A DNA stretch of 64,000 bases. Origin: MPNP01 sp965215545 (GTDB taxonomy: Bacteria; Pseudomonadota; Alphaproteobacteria; Rhodobacterales; Rhodobacteraceae). Each line of letters opens with the position of its first letter. The first letter of the stretch is position 1. Both the position numbers and the translations under genes were made by a program. Positions 25,062 to 35,325 of the stretch are shown piece after piece. The notes below the pieces were generated by a model that was not told where the DNA came from, ran no database searches, and saw nothing but the letters and a program-made list of their open reading frames with translations. The DNA lies in assembly GCA_965215545.1 (NCBI GenBank), contig OZ244066.1:3038001-3102000 (forward strand). Direction: 5' to 3'.

Positions 25062-26084
25062 TCAGTTGCGGGACTGGTCGACGAGTTTGCCTTCTGAAAT
25101 CCAGGGCATCATCCCGCGCAGGCGACGACCGACTTCCTCGATCTGGTGATTGTCATTGCGGCGGCGTATGGCCTTGAATGAGGGCTGGCCAATCTGGCAC
25201 TCCCGCATCCATTCGCTCGTGAATCGACCGGTCTGGATATCGGTGAGAACAGCCCGCATGCGCTCCTTGGTCTCGGCATGGGGCAGGATTCGGGGTCCCG
25301 AGATGTACTCGCCGAATTCGGCGGTGTTGGAGACCGAGTAATTCATGTTGGCAATGCCACCCTCGTAAATCAGGTCGACAATGAGCTTGACCTCATGGAG
25401 GCATTCGAAATACGCCATCTCCGGGGCATACCCGGCCTCGACCAGTGTCTCGAATCCGCAGCGGATCAGCTCGACGAGCCCACCGCAGAGCACGGCCTGC
25501 TCACCGAAGAGATCCGTCTCGCACTCCTCCTGGAAATCCGTCTCGATGATCCCCGACCGGCCCCCACCAATGGCCGAGCAATAGGAGAGTGCCAGTTCAA
25601 GAGCGGAACCGGTGGCATCGTTATCGACAGCCACGAGACAGGGAACGCCTCCACCCTTGAGGAATTCGCCCCGGACCGTGTGACCGGGACCCTTGGGCGC
25701 GATCATGACAACATCGACGCCGGGTTTGGGGTCGATGAGGTTGAAGTGAATGTTCAGCCCATGGGCAAAGGCCACCGCGGTCCCTGTCCTGAGATTGTCG
25801 TGGACATGCTCCCGGTAGGTCGCAGCCTGCAGCTCATCGGGCATGGTGAACATGATGAGATCGCACCAGGACGCCGCTTCAGCCACGTCCATCACACCGA
25901 GGCCTTCGGCCTCGGCCTTGGCACGCGAGGGCGATGCGGGGCGCAGGGCAATGGTGATGTGTCGGGCACCCGAGTCCCGCAGATTGAGGGCATGGGCATG
26001 CCCCTGGGAGCCATAACCCAGGATGGCAATCTTCTTGTCCTTGATCAGATTGACATCGCAATCCCTGTCATAATACACGCGCAT
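25062..26084 (-). CDS. ilvC: Ketol-acid reductoisomerase (class I)
   Basis: Second common step of valine/isoleucine synthesis. The 340-residue length is class I. It opens MRVYYDRDCDVNLIKDKKIA, then the Rossmann motif GYGSQGHAHALNLRDSG with the basic patch that selects NADPH (ALRPASPSRAKAEAEG), HGLNIHF, and the metal-binding DLFGEQAVLCGGLVELI and EVKLIVDLIYEGG. I start at the ATG at 26084 behind AGAGGTG; the frame can be extended upstream to 26168 but the added residues have no family match. Confidence 0.95.
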   Translation of the reverse strand: MRVYYDRDCDVNLIKDKKIAILGYGSQGHAHALNLRDSGARHITIALRPASPSRAKAEAEGLGVMDVAEAASWCDLIMFTMPDELQAATYREHVHDNLRTGTAVAFAHGLNIHFNLIDPKPGVDVVMIAPKGPGHTVRGEFLKGGGVPCLVAVDNDATGSALELALSYCSAIGGGRSGIIETDFQEECETDLFGEQAVLCGGLVELIRCGFETLVEAGYAPEMAYFECLHEVKLIVDLIYEGGIANMNYSVSNTAEFGEYISGPRILPHAETKERMRAVLTDIQTGRFTSEWMRECQIGQPSFKAIRRRNDNHQIEEVGRRLRGMMPWISEGKLVDQSRN

Positions 26085-26604
26085 CGCGGGCACCTCTTCT
26101 TCAGCTGATATCACACATGGCCCAGGGTCAAGCCTGGTGCCTATTACGCCAGAAGCCCCGGGATTCAATCAGCATTGACTCTCCCGGACCGGTCTTCCCG
26201 TGCCACGATTGCGGCCCATTGCGCGGTTGAGAACCACAGGATCACTGGCGTTTCTGGACGCTCCGGAAAGCGCTCCGTCACGCCCGGCCCCCATCGATAT
26301 GTCGCCATCAACAGACCGGAGTGGCAGCGGGGATGGAAAAACCCGCCGGTGAGGGCGTGAAGGCGAGGTCAGGCCCGGTGGTCCGTGCCGGTGGGCCAGA
26401 TAGCAGAACACCACAGCAGGGGCAGGCACATCCCCGATCGGTATCCGGCAGGGCCCGGGCCGAGGTCTGCCAGAGACGCAAGGCAACCCGATACGAGAAC
26501 CGGGTAGTGGGTCGGTTTGTAATTCGTCCGTGACGCGCGTTACTTTGTGCGATCCTCTTCGTTAACCTTTTTTATCTGTCGCTTGAACGATTGCAGAGTG
26601 CGGT
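26085..26604. other. Intergenic stretch with a composition shift
   Basis: About 520 bp between the divergent ilvC and AAA-ATPase genes. The left part is G+C-rich and without recognisable features. From about 26510 it becomes AT-rich (TTACTTTGTGCGATCCTCTT, then AACCTTTTTTATC), which probably contains the ATPase promoter. No small gene or RNA is evident. Confidence 0.4.
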
Positions 26605-28092
26605 ATGTCACCAAGAGATGCGTTGGCGCAATTTGCTCGGCGTGGAGAAAAATCCGCCCCGCCCGTTTTCATTGGACGTGAAACGATTCTGCAGGACATC
26701 ATTGATCGGGCAGAAGAGGGGTGGAAGAATAATCGCCAGGGAGAACCAGGGCACGCGCGTATCATTCAAGGGGCCCCGGGGGCAGGCAAGAGTTCCATCA
26801 TTGCCGAGCTCGAGAAAACCCTGAACACGGATGGACAGACGACGACAGGCTGGGGCAAGGGCGCGCCCCGGATGGTGATCTTGTCCGGCTCTGAGGTGCG
26901 CAGTCCGGAAATTGTTTTGCGTCACCTTGCGCGGTTGGTGGACGCACGAAAGGCCCAGGACCTCTTTGCAGAGAAGAGCAAGTTCTGGAAGGCTGCCGTG
27001 AAGTTCAATCTTCCGGTTGTAGGGGCGGAGGCTTCGCACGAACGAGAGACCACGTCACCCGTGCCGTCGGCGGCATTGTCGCTTTTCAAGGAATGGTTAA
27101 CGCTCACAAAAAGCACATTGAGGGGTCCGATCATCATTGCGATTGACGAAGCGCAGAACCTGCCCGGGGGCAGAGACCTGCCAAGCAGTCAGTTCCTGCA
27201 AGATATTCACGAGAACACATCGCGCCTGCCGATATCGCTGCTGTTGGCCGGATTGAGTGACACACACGCGCATGTGGCATCTCTCGGTCTGACACGCAGT
27301 TTGGAGGTTCATGCGATTGGGCGGTTTGCCCGCACGGAGAGCATTGATCTGATGCAGAAGTGGTGTGCGCATTTTGGCCTTGCGATTGGCGCACAACAGC
27401 CACGTCTGAACGCCTATTGCCAGCTGGCGGACAATTGGCCACGGCACCTGCATTGTGCGCAGAAAGCGTTGGCGCAAGTGCTTGTTGAGAAAAGCAATGC
27501 CGACGCCACCTTTGCCGGTGCACTGGATACAGTCACCGACCTGGAGTGGCAGCGGGCCACCACACGGTTTGCGCGCTATCGGACGGAGTATTGTCGGGAT
27601 CGTGTCAGTCCAGAAATGAGAACCTATCAGCCTCTTGTGGTCACCGTGATGAAAACGGTGCATCCTCCAATCCGTCGGACGGAGGTTCTTGATGTGGTGG
27701 CCGGCGATTCGAAACAACCGCATTTTCCTTATTACACAAACGATACATTGGACTTTTTCAATCACTTGATTCACCAGGGGGCATTGCAGGAAGATGCGGA
27801 AGGGTTTGTATCCTGTCCCATTCCGTCGTTTCGCACCTGGTTGATGGAGTCAGTGCGATTGCCATCAACGACCTATACGCTTCGGTTGGGTGGCGAGATC
27901 CATAAGGACAGCACCTTCGACAGCTATCGTGCCGCCCGGGAGTGGGCGATGAAGCACCTGGATCATCTGGAAACGGATCAGGACGTTACGCTTTGGCAAG
28001 GGGCTGTCACGGTTGAAATCTTACGAGACGCCGCACGGGTCGAGCACGTGAACGACCGTGCCGAAAAAACGACACGCGCTCCGACAGCATGA
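26605..28092 (+). CDS. Stand-alone AAA/STAND-like ATPase of unknown function
   Basis: The 495-residue protein has an N-terminal FIGRETILQDIIDRAEEG segment, Walker A QGAPGAGKSSIIAE near residue 54-67, Walker B IIIAIDEAQNLPGG near 174-187, and a sensor-like LLLAGLSDTHAHV near 212. This is the layout of Orc1/Cdc6-like AAA_16 ATPases. The region from about 290 to 495 has no recognised domain and may be a winged-helix plus effector. G+C is visibly lower than in ilvC and ubiH on either side, and it has no co-directional partner, so acquisition by transfer is likely. Such ATPases are often in defence or phage-related loci, but I cannot assign a function. Confidence 0.8.
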   Translation: MSPRDALAQFARRGEKSAPPVFIGRETILQDIIDRAEEGWKNNRQGEPGHARIIQGAPGAGKSSIIAELEKTLNTDGQTTTGWGKGAPRMVILSGSEVRSPEIVLRHLARLVDARKAQDLFAEKSKFWKAAVKFNLPVVGAEASHERETTSPVPSAALSLFKEWLTLTKSTLRGPIIIAIDEAQNLPGGRDLPSSQFLQDIHENTSRLPISLLLAGLSDTHAHVASLGLTRSLEVHAIGRFARTESIDLMQKWCAHFGLAIGAQQPRLNAYCQLADNWPRHLHCAQKALAQVLVEKSNADATFAGALDTVTDLEWQRATTRFARYRTEYCRDRVSPEMRTYQPLVVTVMKTVHPPIRRTEVLDVVAGDSKQPHFPYYTNDTLDFFNHLIHQGALQEDAEGFVSCPIPSFRTWLMESVRLPSTTYTLRLGGEIHKDSTFDSYRAAREWAMKHLDHLETDQDVTLWQGAVTVEILRDAARVEHVNDRAEKTTRAPTA

Positions 28093-29010
28093 GGTGAGCG
28101 TTGCACCTGTCGATGGCGGATCAGTGAGCGGGTCGATGCGACTGATCGCGTCCACTGCCGTGACCTTGCAGAGGAGATTGCGACTGTGCCGGATCCGGCG
28201 GACAGCATTTCAGAGGCACCTTCGCAGGAGGTGACTCGCATGACAGTGCACGACACCTGCTCAAGCTCGACACCTCCAAATGGTTTGAACAGTTCGTGGA
28301 TCATCGTCCCCTGCCCTGACCAGGCACGGCCTTCCGCCGAACCGCCATTCGGGATCCCAACGCGCCACATCCGGAAGGTCAGCCGGGGTCCGTAGACTCC
28401 GGTGCCCGTCTTGCCGTGACCGGCCTTCATCCAACACCCGCTCAGCTGGTGAGGTTCGGGCATCTCCAGGCTTGCCGGTTTGCCTGGCTTGTCGTGGTCT
28501 GGCCTACGAGGATCCGGATTCCACCCCGCGGTTCCCGTCATCCTGCATCAGCGATCCGGGAATGGAGACACGAACTGCATCCCGAGCCGCGCTGGTCGGT
28601 GGTGACGGGTTGTCAAGAGCCTCCGGCAGCGTGCGCCGGTCGCGCTCGGAAAGCACTGGGTCTGGTTGCCGCCTCGTCTGCACGCGCTTCGGCGTCGACA
28701 AAATTCGGCATGACGCAGCCTCCAATCCGTCCGGACAATGTGAGACACACGTCAACCGTCGACCCCAGGCCGCGTCATGGCCACTGAGACTGTCTTCGGC
28801 AATGCTCTCCGAGGTGCGCGATAGAGGCACGCACCGATCGCATCGCCACCGAAGAGGAAGGGAGATGACCGGGGAAGGAGAATGATGCCGACGCCCGGAT
28901 TGGCTTGTCATCAGGTGCCAAGGGTGGCGAATCTCCCCCGTGCGACCCTGGGGTGCAACAGCGGCAACGCGGCCTGTTGGCATCGGGCGGACCGATGTGC
29001 CGGCAGTGTT
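28093..29010. other. Gene-poor stretch downstream of the AAA ATPase
   Basis: About 920 bp between two converging genes. Frames on both strands are short, rich in R/P/S and without family resemblance. G+C is intermediate. I see no tRNA, insertion-sequence end or clear terminator. It may be the decayed right part of the island that carried the ATPase. Confidence 0.4.
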
Positions 29011-30201
29011 TCAATGGCCTTCCATTGTCCGAACCAGCAGGTGTTGCAGGGGGCGGGACTGCCGGGTGATGCTGTGGAGTCCCTGCCGCAGGGTCAGCGT
29101 CAGGGGGGTCCGGGCCATCGAGACATGGTTGAGCAGCCGCACGCTCGCAAGACGCAAGGCCACAGGGAATGACCGCTGTCGGGCATAGGTCCTGAGGGTC
29201 GCAGCGGCACCCGGGTCGCCCCCTTGATCAAGGGCAGTCATCAGGGTGGCGATGTCCGTGATGCTCGTGTTGAAGCCCTGGGCCCCGATGGGTGGAATCA
29301 CATGGGCCGCCTCGGCGATGAGAACCACCCGTTCCGCCTGCACCTGCCGGGCGGTCTGGAGACAAATCGGCCAGGATATGACCGGAGAACTGGGCGCAAG
29401 TCCACCGAGCACCCCGGCGGATCGCTCCGTGGCAGCCGCGGCCAGAGCCTCGGCATCCCTTTCCTGCAGGGCGCGAATGGTCCGACCCGCAGCCATCCAG
29501 ACCACGGAACTTGCGGTGCCGTCCGGATGGCCGGGCAGCGGGATGAGGGTGAAGGGGCCTTCGCGGGCATGAATCTCCCATGTCCGGAAGGCATGGCTGG
29601 CGGCATGGGTGACGTTGAAGGTCAGGGCGGACTGATCGAGCCTGTGGGGGACACAGTCGATGTTGCAGAGCGTGCGGATGGCCGAGTTGCGCCCATCGGC
29701 CCCGACGACCAACCGGGCCTCATAGCGGGTCCCGCTGGCAAGACGCACAATGGCACTGTGGGTCCGGGTCACAAGATCATCCACGCGGTCCCCGTTGATG
29801 ACTGTGACGTTGGCGAGACCGTCGACATGGTCACGCAGGCATGCAAGGAGGGTCTGGTGCTGGACGATCCAGCCAAAATCCTGGCGCCCGAAATCCTCGG
29901 CTGCGAATTCGGCTCGCGACGGTGGCCGGGTCCCGTCCCCTCCCATCTCGACAATTGTGGCACCCCTGAGGGGCACACCATGGGATGCGAGCGCCGGCCA
30001 GATTCCGAGCGACTCGAAAAAGACGACGGTCGGGGGAAGGAGTGCCGTGACCCGGTTGTCGTGCGATCCGGAGAGGCTCCCTGCAGGTGCCCCGGTACAA
30101 CAGATGACATCAAGGCCCCGGGTGGCCATGGCGATGGTGGCAACGAGACCGGCTGCACCCCCTCCGGAGATGAGGACATCACAGGGATGGGCCCGGGTCA
30201 T
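29011..30201 (-). CDS. UbiH/UbiF-family FAD-dependent hydroxylase
   Basis: A flavin monooxygenase of the ubiquinone-ring hydroxylase group, 396 residues. FAD-binding SGGGAAGLVATIAMATRG lies near residue 10, the middle VVGADGRNSAIR (D-G) motif near 167, and AEAAHVIPPIGAQGFNTSI near 282. The last is the ubiH-type variant of the GDAAH motif with E replacing D. I start at the ATG at 30201; a TTG at 30225 is also possible since glmM ends at 30232. The exact ring position cannot be set from sequence. It probably shares a transcript with glmM upstream. Confidence 0.84.
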   Translation of the reverse strand: MTRAHPCDVLISGGGAAGLVATIAMATRGLDVICCTGAPAGSLSGSHDNRVTALLPPTVVFFESLGIWPALASHGVPLRGATIVEMGGDGTRPPSRAEFAAEDFGRQDFGWIVQHQTLLACLRDHVDGLANVTVINGDRVDDLVTRTHSAIVRLASGTRYEARLVVGADGRNSAIRTLCNIDCVPHRLDQSALTFNVTHAASHAFRTWEIHAREGPFTLIPLPGHPDGTASSVVWMAAGRTIRALQERDAEALAAAATERSAGVLGGLAPSSPVISWPICLQTARQVQAERVVLIAEAAHVIPPIGAQGFNTSITDIATLMTALDQGGDPGAAATLRTYARQRSFPVALRLASVRLLNHVSMARTPLTLTLRQGLHSITRQSRPLQHLLVRTMEGH

Positions 30202-30231
30202 GGGAGGCAGACCATGCAGCGGCAAACGGGA

Positions 30232-31599
30232 TCAGGCAGCCGACTCGATGTCCTCGAGCGCATTGCGTTTGACCGACTGGCAGATGGTGTCGGCCATGGC
30301 AGCGATTTCATCGGGATCATTGCCCTCCACCATGACCCGGACCATGGGTTCAGTTCCCGAATTGCGGACCAGGACCCGTCCCTGATTGCCGAGGCGACCG
30401 GTGATGTCAGCGATACAGGCCTTGACTGACGGGGTATCAAGAGCGGCGGCTCCCGCGGCGACCCGAAGGTTTTTCATGACCTGGGGGACCGGGTCGAACT
30501 GGCGAGCGATGGCACTGGCCTTGCTGCCGGTCTCCACCATAGCCCCGATGAATTGCAACGCGGCGATCAGCCCATCACCGGTTGTCGTATGCCTGGCCAT
30601 GATGATGTGGCCGGACTGCTCTCCGCCCAGGACACACCCTTCCCTCTTCATCGTCTCGACAACATGACGATCACCGACCTGGGTCCGCACCATCGTGATC
30701 CCGTGGCTGGCCAGCATGCGTTCAAGACCCAGATTTGACATCACCGAGGTCACGACCTTGTCGCCTGTCAATTGTCCAGCACCGGCCATCCGCATCGCCA
30801 GCAGCGCAATGATCTGGTCGCCACCAGCCACAGTGCCTTGCTCATCAATGATCAGGACCCGGTCCGCATCACCATCGAGACAGATCCCGAGATCGGCGCG
30901 GGTCTCCGCCACGCGTTCGATGGCCGCCCCGGGGTCGGTCGAGCCGCAGTTGGCGTTGATGTTGTATCCGTTGGGGTCTACGCCGACGGTGACGACATCC
31001 GCACCGAGTTCCCAGAGGACATCGGGGGCCACACGATAGCCGGCCCCATGGGCGCAATCGATCACGATGCGCAGCCCGTCCATGCGCAGATGACGGGGCA
31101 GGGTTGTCTTGGCATATTCGATATAGCGCCCCTGGCCACCGCTGATCCGCACAGCCCGACCGATCCTGTTCGGTTTGGCGAGTTGGGGTCCAGAGTGCAG
31201 CAGCGCCTCGATCTCGGCCTCGACCTCGCGGGTCAGTTTGTAGCCATCGGGACCGAAGAACTTGATGCCGTTGTCACTGTGCGGATTGTGCGATGCGGTG
31301 ATCATCACACCCAGATCAGCCCGCATCGACCGCGTGAGCAGACCCACGGCGGGCGTCGGGATGGGGCCCAGCAGATGGACGTTCATCCCGGTTGCCGTCA
31401 AACCGGCGGTCAGGGCCGTCTCGATCATGTAACATGAGCGCCGGGTGTCCTTGCCGATCACGACCCGATGATTGTTGGAATCGGTCTTGTGGAACCGGTT
31501 GCCGGCTGCCATGCCGATGCGCAGTGCGCTCTCGGCGGTCATGGGATGGGAATTGGCCGTGCCGCGAATGCCATCGGTCCCGAAATAGGTCTTGGCCAT
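30232..31599 (-). CDS. glmM: Phosphoglucosamine mutase
   Basis: Converts glucosamine-6-phosphate to glucosamine-1-phosphate for UDP-GlcNAc synthesis. The 455-residue protein begins MAKTYFGTDGIRGTAN and carries the phosphoserine loop MITASHNPHSDNGIKFFG near residue 97, the metal-binding DGDADR near 245, the sugar-binding GGEQSGHI near 328, and the phosphate-binding RNSGTEPMVRVMVEG near the C-terminus. All are intact. The ATG at 31599 was chosen over a start at 31635 because the former begins the conserved sequence. Confidence 0.95.
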   Translation of the reverse strand: MAKTYFGTDGIRGTANSHPMTAESALRIGMAAGNRFHKTDSNNHRVVIGKDTRRSCYMIETALTAGLTATGMNVHLLGPIPTPAVGLLTRSMRADLGVMITASHNPHSDNGIKFFGPDGYKLTREVEAEIEALLHSGPQLAKPNRIGRAVRISGGQGRYIEYAKTTLPRHLRMDGLRIVIDCAHGAGYRVAPDVLWELGADVVTVGVDPNGYNINANCGSTDPGAAIERVAETRADLGICLDGDADRVLIIDEQGTVAGGDQIIALLAMRMAGAGQLTGDKVVTSVMSNLGLERMLASHGITMVRTQVGDRHVVETMKREGCVLGGEQSGHIIMARHTTTGDGLIAALQFIGAMVETGSKASAIARQFDPVPQVMKNLRVAAGAAALDTPSVKACIADITGRLGNQGRVLVRNSGTEPMVRVMVEGNDPDEIAAMADTICQSVKRNALEDIESAA

Positions 31600-31810
31600 C
31601 ACCTGCTCACTCGATCCTGCCGGTCTGCCGCACACCAGACCTGCCCGGCAGCATGCCGTCCGACTGCCCCGACTGCAAGGTGCACACCAGCCAGGGTCCT
31701 GAATTCATGTTTCACTTCTGTCCAGCAACGCTGCCCTCGGCAGCCCGTATCCCCGGTCGGTGTCGGACCTGTCTGGACCGGAGCGCCGGTCGGTGCCGCT
31801 TCGGGAGATG

Positions 31811-32593
31811 TCAGCTCTTGTAGAAGATATGACTGCCGATGCGGGTGGTGCGGGTCAGATTGCTGGCCCAGAACGGTTGGACATCGACTGTGTGATAGTG
31901 GGTGGCCCCGTCGGTTGCGTCGTCAAGGGTCTTGGCATCAAGGATCTCGCGGGCCAGCCGCTTGATGGCATAGTAGGCCTTGATCTCGTGGATATTCTCC
32001 TCGAGACCATCACAGTGATAGGTGAACTGGCACTGGTACCTGCTGTAGCCGCCCTGACGGATCACGCCACAGATGGTGTCGGGGTAGTGCGGTGATGCCC
32101 GACGGTTCAGGATGACGTTTGCCACCGCCCGCTGGCCGCTGACCGACTCACCGCGGGCCTCGAAATAGAGGGTGTAAGCCAGGCACTCAAGTTCCTCATC
32201 GGGGCGCTGGAGGGCGGACTCAAGTCCTGCGAGGAGGGTTTGGACCGGCACACCATTGAAGTCATGGCCCAGCTGCTTGAACTCCACCCCGTCCTTGCCC
32301 TGTCCTGCCGGGGGCAGACCATGGGCACTGGCCAGCTGGGCATCCATGTCAGCATTCCACGGGCGGAGACGAATCTCGCTGTCGCGATCGATGCCGAACG
32401 CAGCGAGCATGTCGATGACGGGTTCATCGGTCAGGCCCGTGCCTTCCGGGATGATATCAAGGCTGTTGTTGTCAGAGCGGACAAGGGATTCGGCACTGGC
32501 CAGGGATGCGAGGGCCACCACCAGAAATGTCACGCAGGACGCCAAGGACAACGATGCCGGTGACGGCCAAACCGCCGGGTGTGTTCTCGCCAT
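31811..32593 (-). CDS. Cell wall hydrolase, SleB/CwlJ (Hydrolase_2) family
   Basis: The 260-residue secreted protein has a signal/anchor segment at residues 10-35 and a C-terminal SleB-type domain. ECLAYTLYFEARGESVSGQR contains the catalytic glutamate region, followed by AVANVILNR, YPDTICGVIRQG and CQFTYHCDG. In alphaproteobacteria these act as peptidoglycan hydrolases unrelated to spores. An N-terminal extension from 32686 is unlikely. Located between glmM and the dikinase gene, same strand, about 210-225 bp from each. Confidence 0.86.
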   Translation of the reverse strand: MARTHPAVWPSPASLSLASCVTFLVVALASLASAESLVRSDNNSLDIIPEGTGLTDEPVIDMLAAFGIDRDSEIRLRPWNADMDAQLASAHGLPPAGQGKDGVEFKQLGHDFNGVPVQTLLAGLESALQRPDEELECLAYTLYFEARGESVSGQRAVANVILNRRASPHYPDTICGVIRQGGYSRYQCQFTYHCDGLEENIHEIKAYYAIKRLAREILDAKTLDDATDGATHYHTVDVQPFWASNLTRTTRIGSHIFYKS

Positions 32594-32820
32594 GGTATGA
32601 TGCCCCCAACATGTCCCGTTGTGCCAGCCGGTCTCGGGTTGACACAACACTTCCATTGCCCCCGCAGGGGCCGGTACACAATTCACCGGGTCTTGTCAAA
32701 CTTTTGCCTCCATCATTTTATTATCCAATTGATCCTCAAAATGTTTCATGAGTCATGCCTCGCGGAAGTCGGTCAGCGGCGAGCCGGGATCCAGGGCCGG
32801 TCAGGCCATCGGGGCTGGCG

Positions 32821-35325
32821 TCAGGCGGCCGATGATGCCCCTGTCGGGCGGCAGCCGTGGCGGAGCACGCACTGGGCGGCAGCGAGGCGGGCAATGGGAA
32901 CGTTGAAGGGTGAACAGGAGACATGGACAAAACCCCATTCACGACAGTACTGGATCGTTGCGCTGTCAGCAGAATGCTCGCCACAAATTGAGAGGGCGAT
33001 GGCCGGATTGGCCCGGGTGCTGCGTTCGGACGCAATCGACACCAGTTCACCGACCCCCTCCCGGTCAAGTGTAGTGAAGGGGTCGAGCGTATAGACATCG
33101 GCCTTGATGTATTCATCAATGATACGGGCCGCGTCATCACGGCTGATCCCGTAGGTCAATTGGGTCAGGTCATTGGTGCCAAAACTCAGGAAGGCGGACT
33201 CGGTGGCCAGATCGCCGGCAAGAAGGGCAGCCCGCGGGGTCTCGACCATCACGCCGAGTTTGTAGGTCAAGGCAAGGCCGGAGTGTTCGCGGACCTGTTC
33301 GGCCACAGTCTCGACGAGCGATCGGATGATCACCACCTCGCGCCGGGCCGAGACCAGCGGAATCATGATCTCGGGATCGACGGCAATGGCATCCCGGGTG
33401 GCGGCAACCTGGGCTTCGAAAATCGCTCGTGCCTGCATGGTGTAGATTTCCGGTGCGATGATCCCGAGCCGGACGCCACGGAGGCCCAGCATCGGGTTGA
33501 ACTCCCGCAACTCCTCGATTCGCGCATGGATGGTTGCCACCGGGATGTCGAGAGCACTGGCCAGTTCCGCCACTTCATCCCCGTCCCCGGGGAGGAATTC
33601 ATGCAATGGTGGGTCAAACAGCCGGATACAGATCGGTCGGCCGTCCAGGCATTGGAACAAACCGGCAAAATCACTGCGTTGCACCTCCTGGAGTTCATGC
33701 AGGATGTCGGCACGCTGGTGGGCGGCAGGCGTGAAGATCATCCGGCGCATGACATTCAAACGGTCATCGGCATAAAACATGTGCTCGGTCCGGCACAGCC
33801 CGATCCCGGCAGCCCCGGAGGCCATGGCGTGGACAGCCTCTTCGCATGAATCCGCATTGGCGCGGACCTCGATGTCCCGATACTCATCGGCCCAGGCCAG
33901 GAAGCGATCAAACGCGGCACCGGTCTCCGGCTTGCTCAGGGGGACGGCACCGTTGATGACGGTGCCACGTGTTCCATCAACGGTCACGGTATCCCCTTCC
34001 TGCAGCACAAGGCCGTCGCGGAAGACAAGAACCCGGTTTTCGGCATCGAAGGTCAGATCCATGGCACCCGCAACACAAGGGACCCCGAGGCTGCGGGCAA
34101 TCACGGCGGCATGGCTGGTCATGCCGCCACGACCCGTGACCACACCGTTGGCCACATGCATCGCCCGGACATCTTCCGGACCGGTCTCGATACGAAAGAG
34201 GATGCATTTGGTGCCCTTGGCGGCCAGCGTCAGTGCCGTGGCTGAGGTGAAGGCGATCTGGCCGACCGCCGCCCCGGGGCTGGCATCGATCCCCCGGGTG
34301 AGGATGGTTTCCTTGCCCGTGGGCCGGGCCGAGGCGTGCAGGAGACCTGTCAGCCGATCCGGCTCGATGCGCAGGAGCGCATCGGCCTTGCTGACGATTC
34401 CGTCCTCAACCAGCTGCACTGCAAACCGGATCTCCTCGGCGATTGACCGCACCACAGGACGAGCTTCGAGCAGCACTGCCCCGGCGGCCTGGACAACGAA
34501 ATCAATGTGATGGTTTTCCGCATCATGACGCCGCAGCGACTCATGCCAGGAGGCAAGTGTTGCTGCATGCTGCTCAGTCACTGGCGATGGATCCGGAATC
34601 GCGCCATGCACAGCCATCCGGACATCATGTCGATGGGTGATGGTGTGGCGAGGGGCACCGTCCCCGTCCCGGGACCAGGATGACCGGTAGACTGGCAGTT
34701 CATGGCGACAACCCGGCCCACCCATATGCTGGAGCACCAGGGCGAAGCCGGCCGTGGCGGGGGCTCCGTGGGCCTCGCGCAGCAGATGGGCAGACTCATC
34801 ATTCCATGCTGCAGAAAGGGCCCGGATGATGGCCGCCAGCTGGTGGGTGATGGATTGTGGAAACGATATGCCGGTTGCCACCTCATAGCGGTGCAGCGTC
34901 CATTTGAGAGCCGCTTGAGGTTCCGGGTCGGGGGCGGCAAGATCATCGGGGTCCATGCCGTCCACGAGGGCGGCATAGGAGACCACGAAGTCGCAGTAGA
35001 GGGCGGCGGTGGCCGCCGGGTCCAGGCCATGGGCGAGCGTACGAGCCATGGTGTCAGACATGCCGATGGCCAGTACGGTTGGTACCGTGCCCCATTCCTG
35101 CCGGGGAATGCTTGGCCGCAGGACCAGCAGACGGTCGGGTCCCAACCGGGCCAGGGCCGCTGCAAGGATCGATGTCCGGCCAGCAACGACCTGCTCGACA
35201 TCCTGCACCGAGAGTGCCACCGACGGCGGGATCGGAATGCGGAGTTTGTGGATCCGGGCCAACCTGCAAGCCCGGTCCCCATAAGTATCCAGGGTCAATG
35301 CAGCGGCGGTGTCAATGGGCTGCAC
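32821..35325 (-). CDS. Pyruvate,phosphate dikinase-like protein with degenerate ATP-grasp domain
   Basis: The 834-residue protein (the family is usually 870-900) keeps the central phosphohistidine motif GGMTSHAAVIARSLGVPC and the C-terminal PEP/pyruvate barrel: GLCRTEHMFY, FDPPLHEFLP, FNPMLGLRGVRL, FFSFGTNDLTQ-type LSFGTNDLTQLTYG, and CGEHSADSATI where the family has C-G-E-H-G-G. The N-terminal nucleotide domain is badly eroded: the G-G-K-G-A-N-L loop is missing, the R-S-G-x-x-x-S-M-P-G-M-M-D-T block reads RPSIPRQEWGTVPT, and the T-R-N-P and L-Q-T-R motifs are lost. The start is a GTG at 35325 overlapping glyS by 14 nt. It probably cannot use ATP normally. Confidence 0.85.
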   Translation of the reverse strand: MQPIDTAAALTLDTYGDRACRLARIHKLRIPIPPSVALSVQDVEQVVAGRTSILAAALARLGPDRLLVLRPSIPRQEWGTVPTVLAIGMSDTMARTLAHGLDPAATAALYCDFVVSYAALVDGMDPDDLAAPDPEPQAALKWTLHRYEVATGISFPQSITHQLAAIIRALSAAWNDESAHLLREAHGAPATAGFALVLQHMGGPGCRHELPVYRSSWSRDGDGAPRHTITHRHDVRMAVHGAIPDPSPVTEQHAATLASWHESLRRHDAENHHIDFVVQAAGAVLLEARPVVRSIAEEIRFAVQLVEDGIVSKADALLRIEPDRLTGLLHASARPTGKETILTRGIDASPGAAVGQIAFTSATALTLAAKGTKCILFRIETGPEDVRAMHVANGVVTGRGGMTSHAAVIARSLGVPCVAGAMDLTFDAENRVLVFRDGLVLQEGDTVTVDGTRGTVINGAVPLSKPETGAAFDRFLAWADEYRDIEVRANADSCEEAVHAMASGAAGIGLCRTEHMFYADDRLNVMRRMIFTPAAHQRADILHELQEVQRSDFAGLFQCLDGRPICIRLFDPPLHEFLPGDGDEVAELASALDIPVATIHARIEELREFNPMLGLRGVRLGIIAPEIYTMQARAIFEAQVAATRDAIAVDPEIMIPLVSARREVVIIRSLVETVAEQVREHSGLALTYKLGVMVETPRAALLAGDLATESAFLSFGTNDLTQLTYGISRDDAARIIDEYIKADVYTLDPFTTLDREGVGELVSIASERSTRANPAIALSICGEHSADSATIQYCREWGFVHVSCSPFNVPIARLAAAQCVLRHGCRPTGASSAA

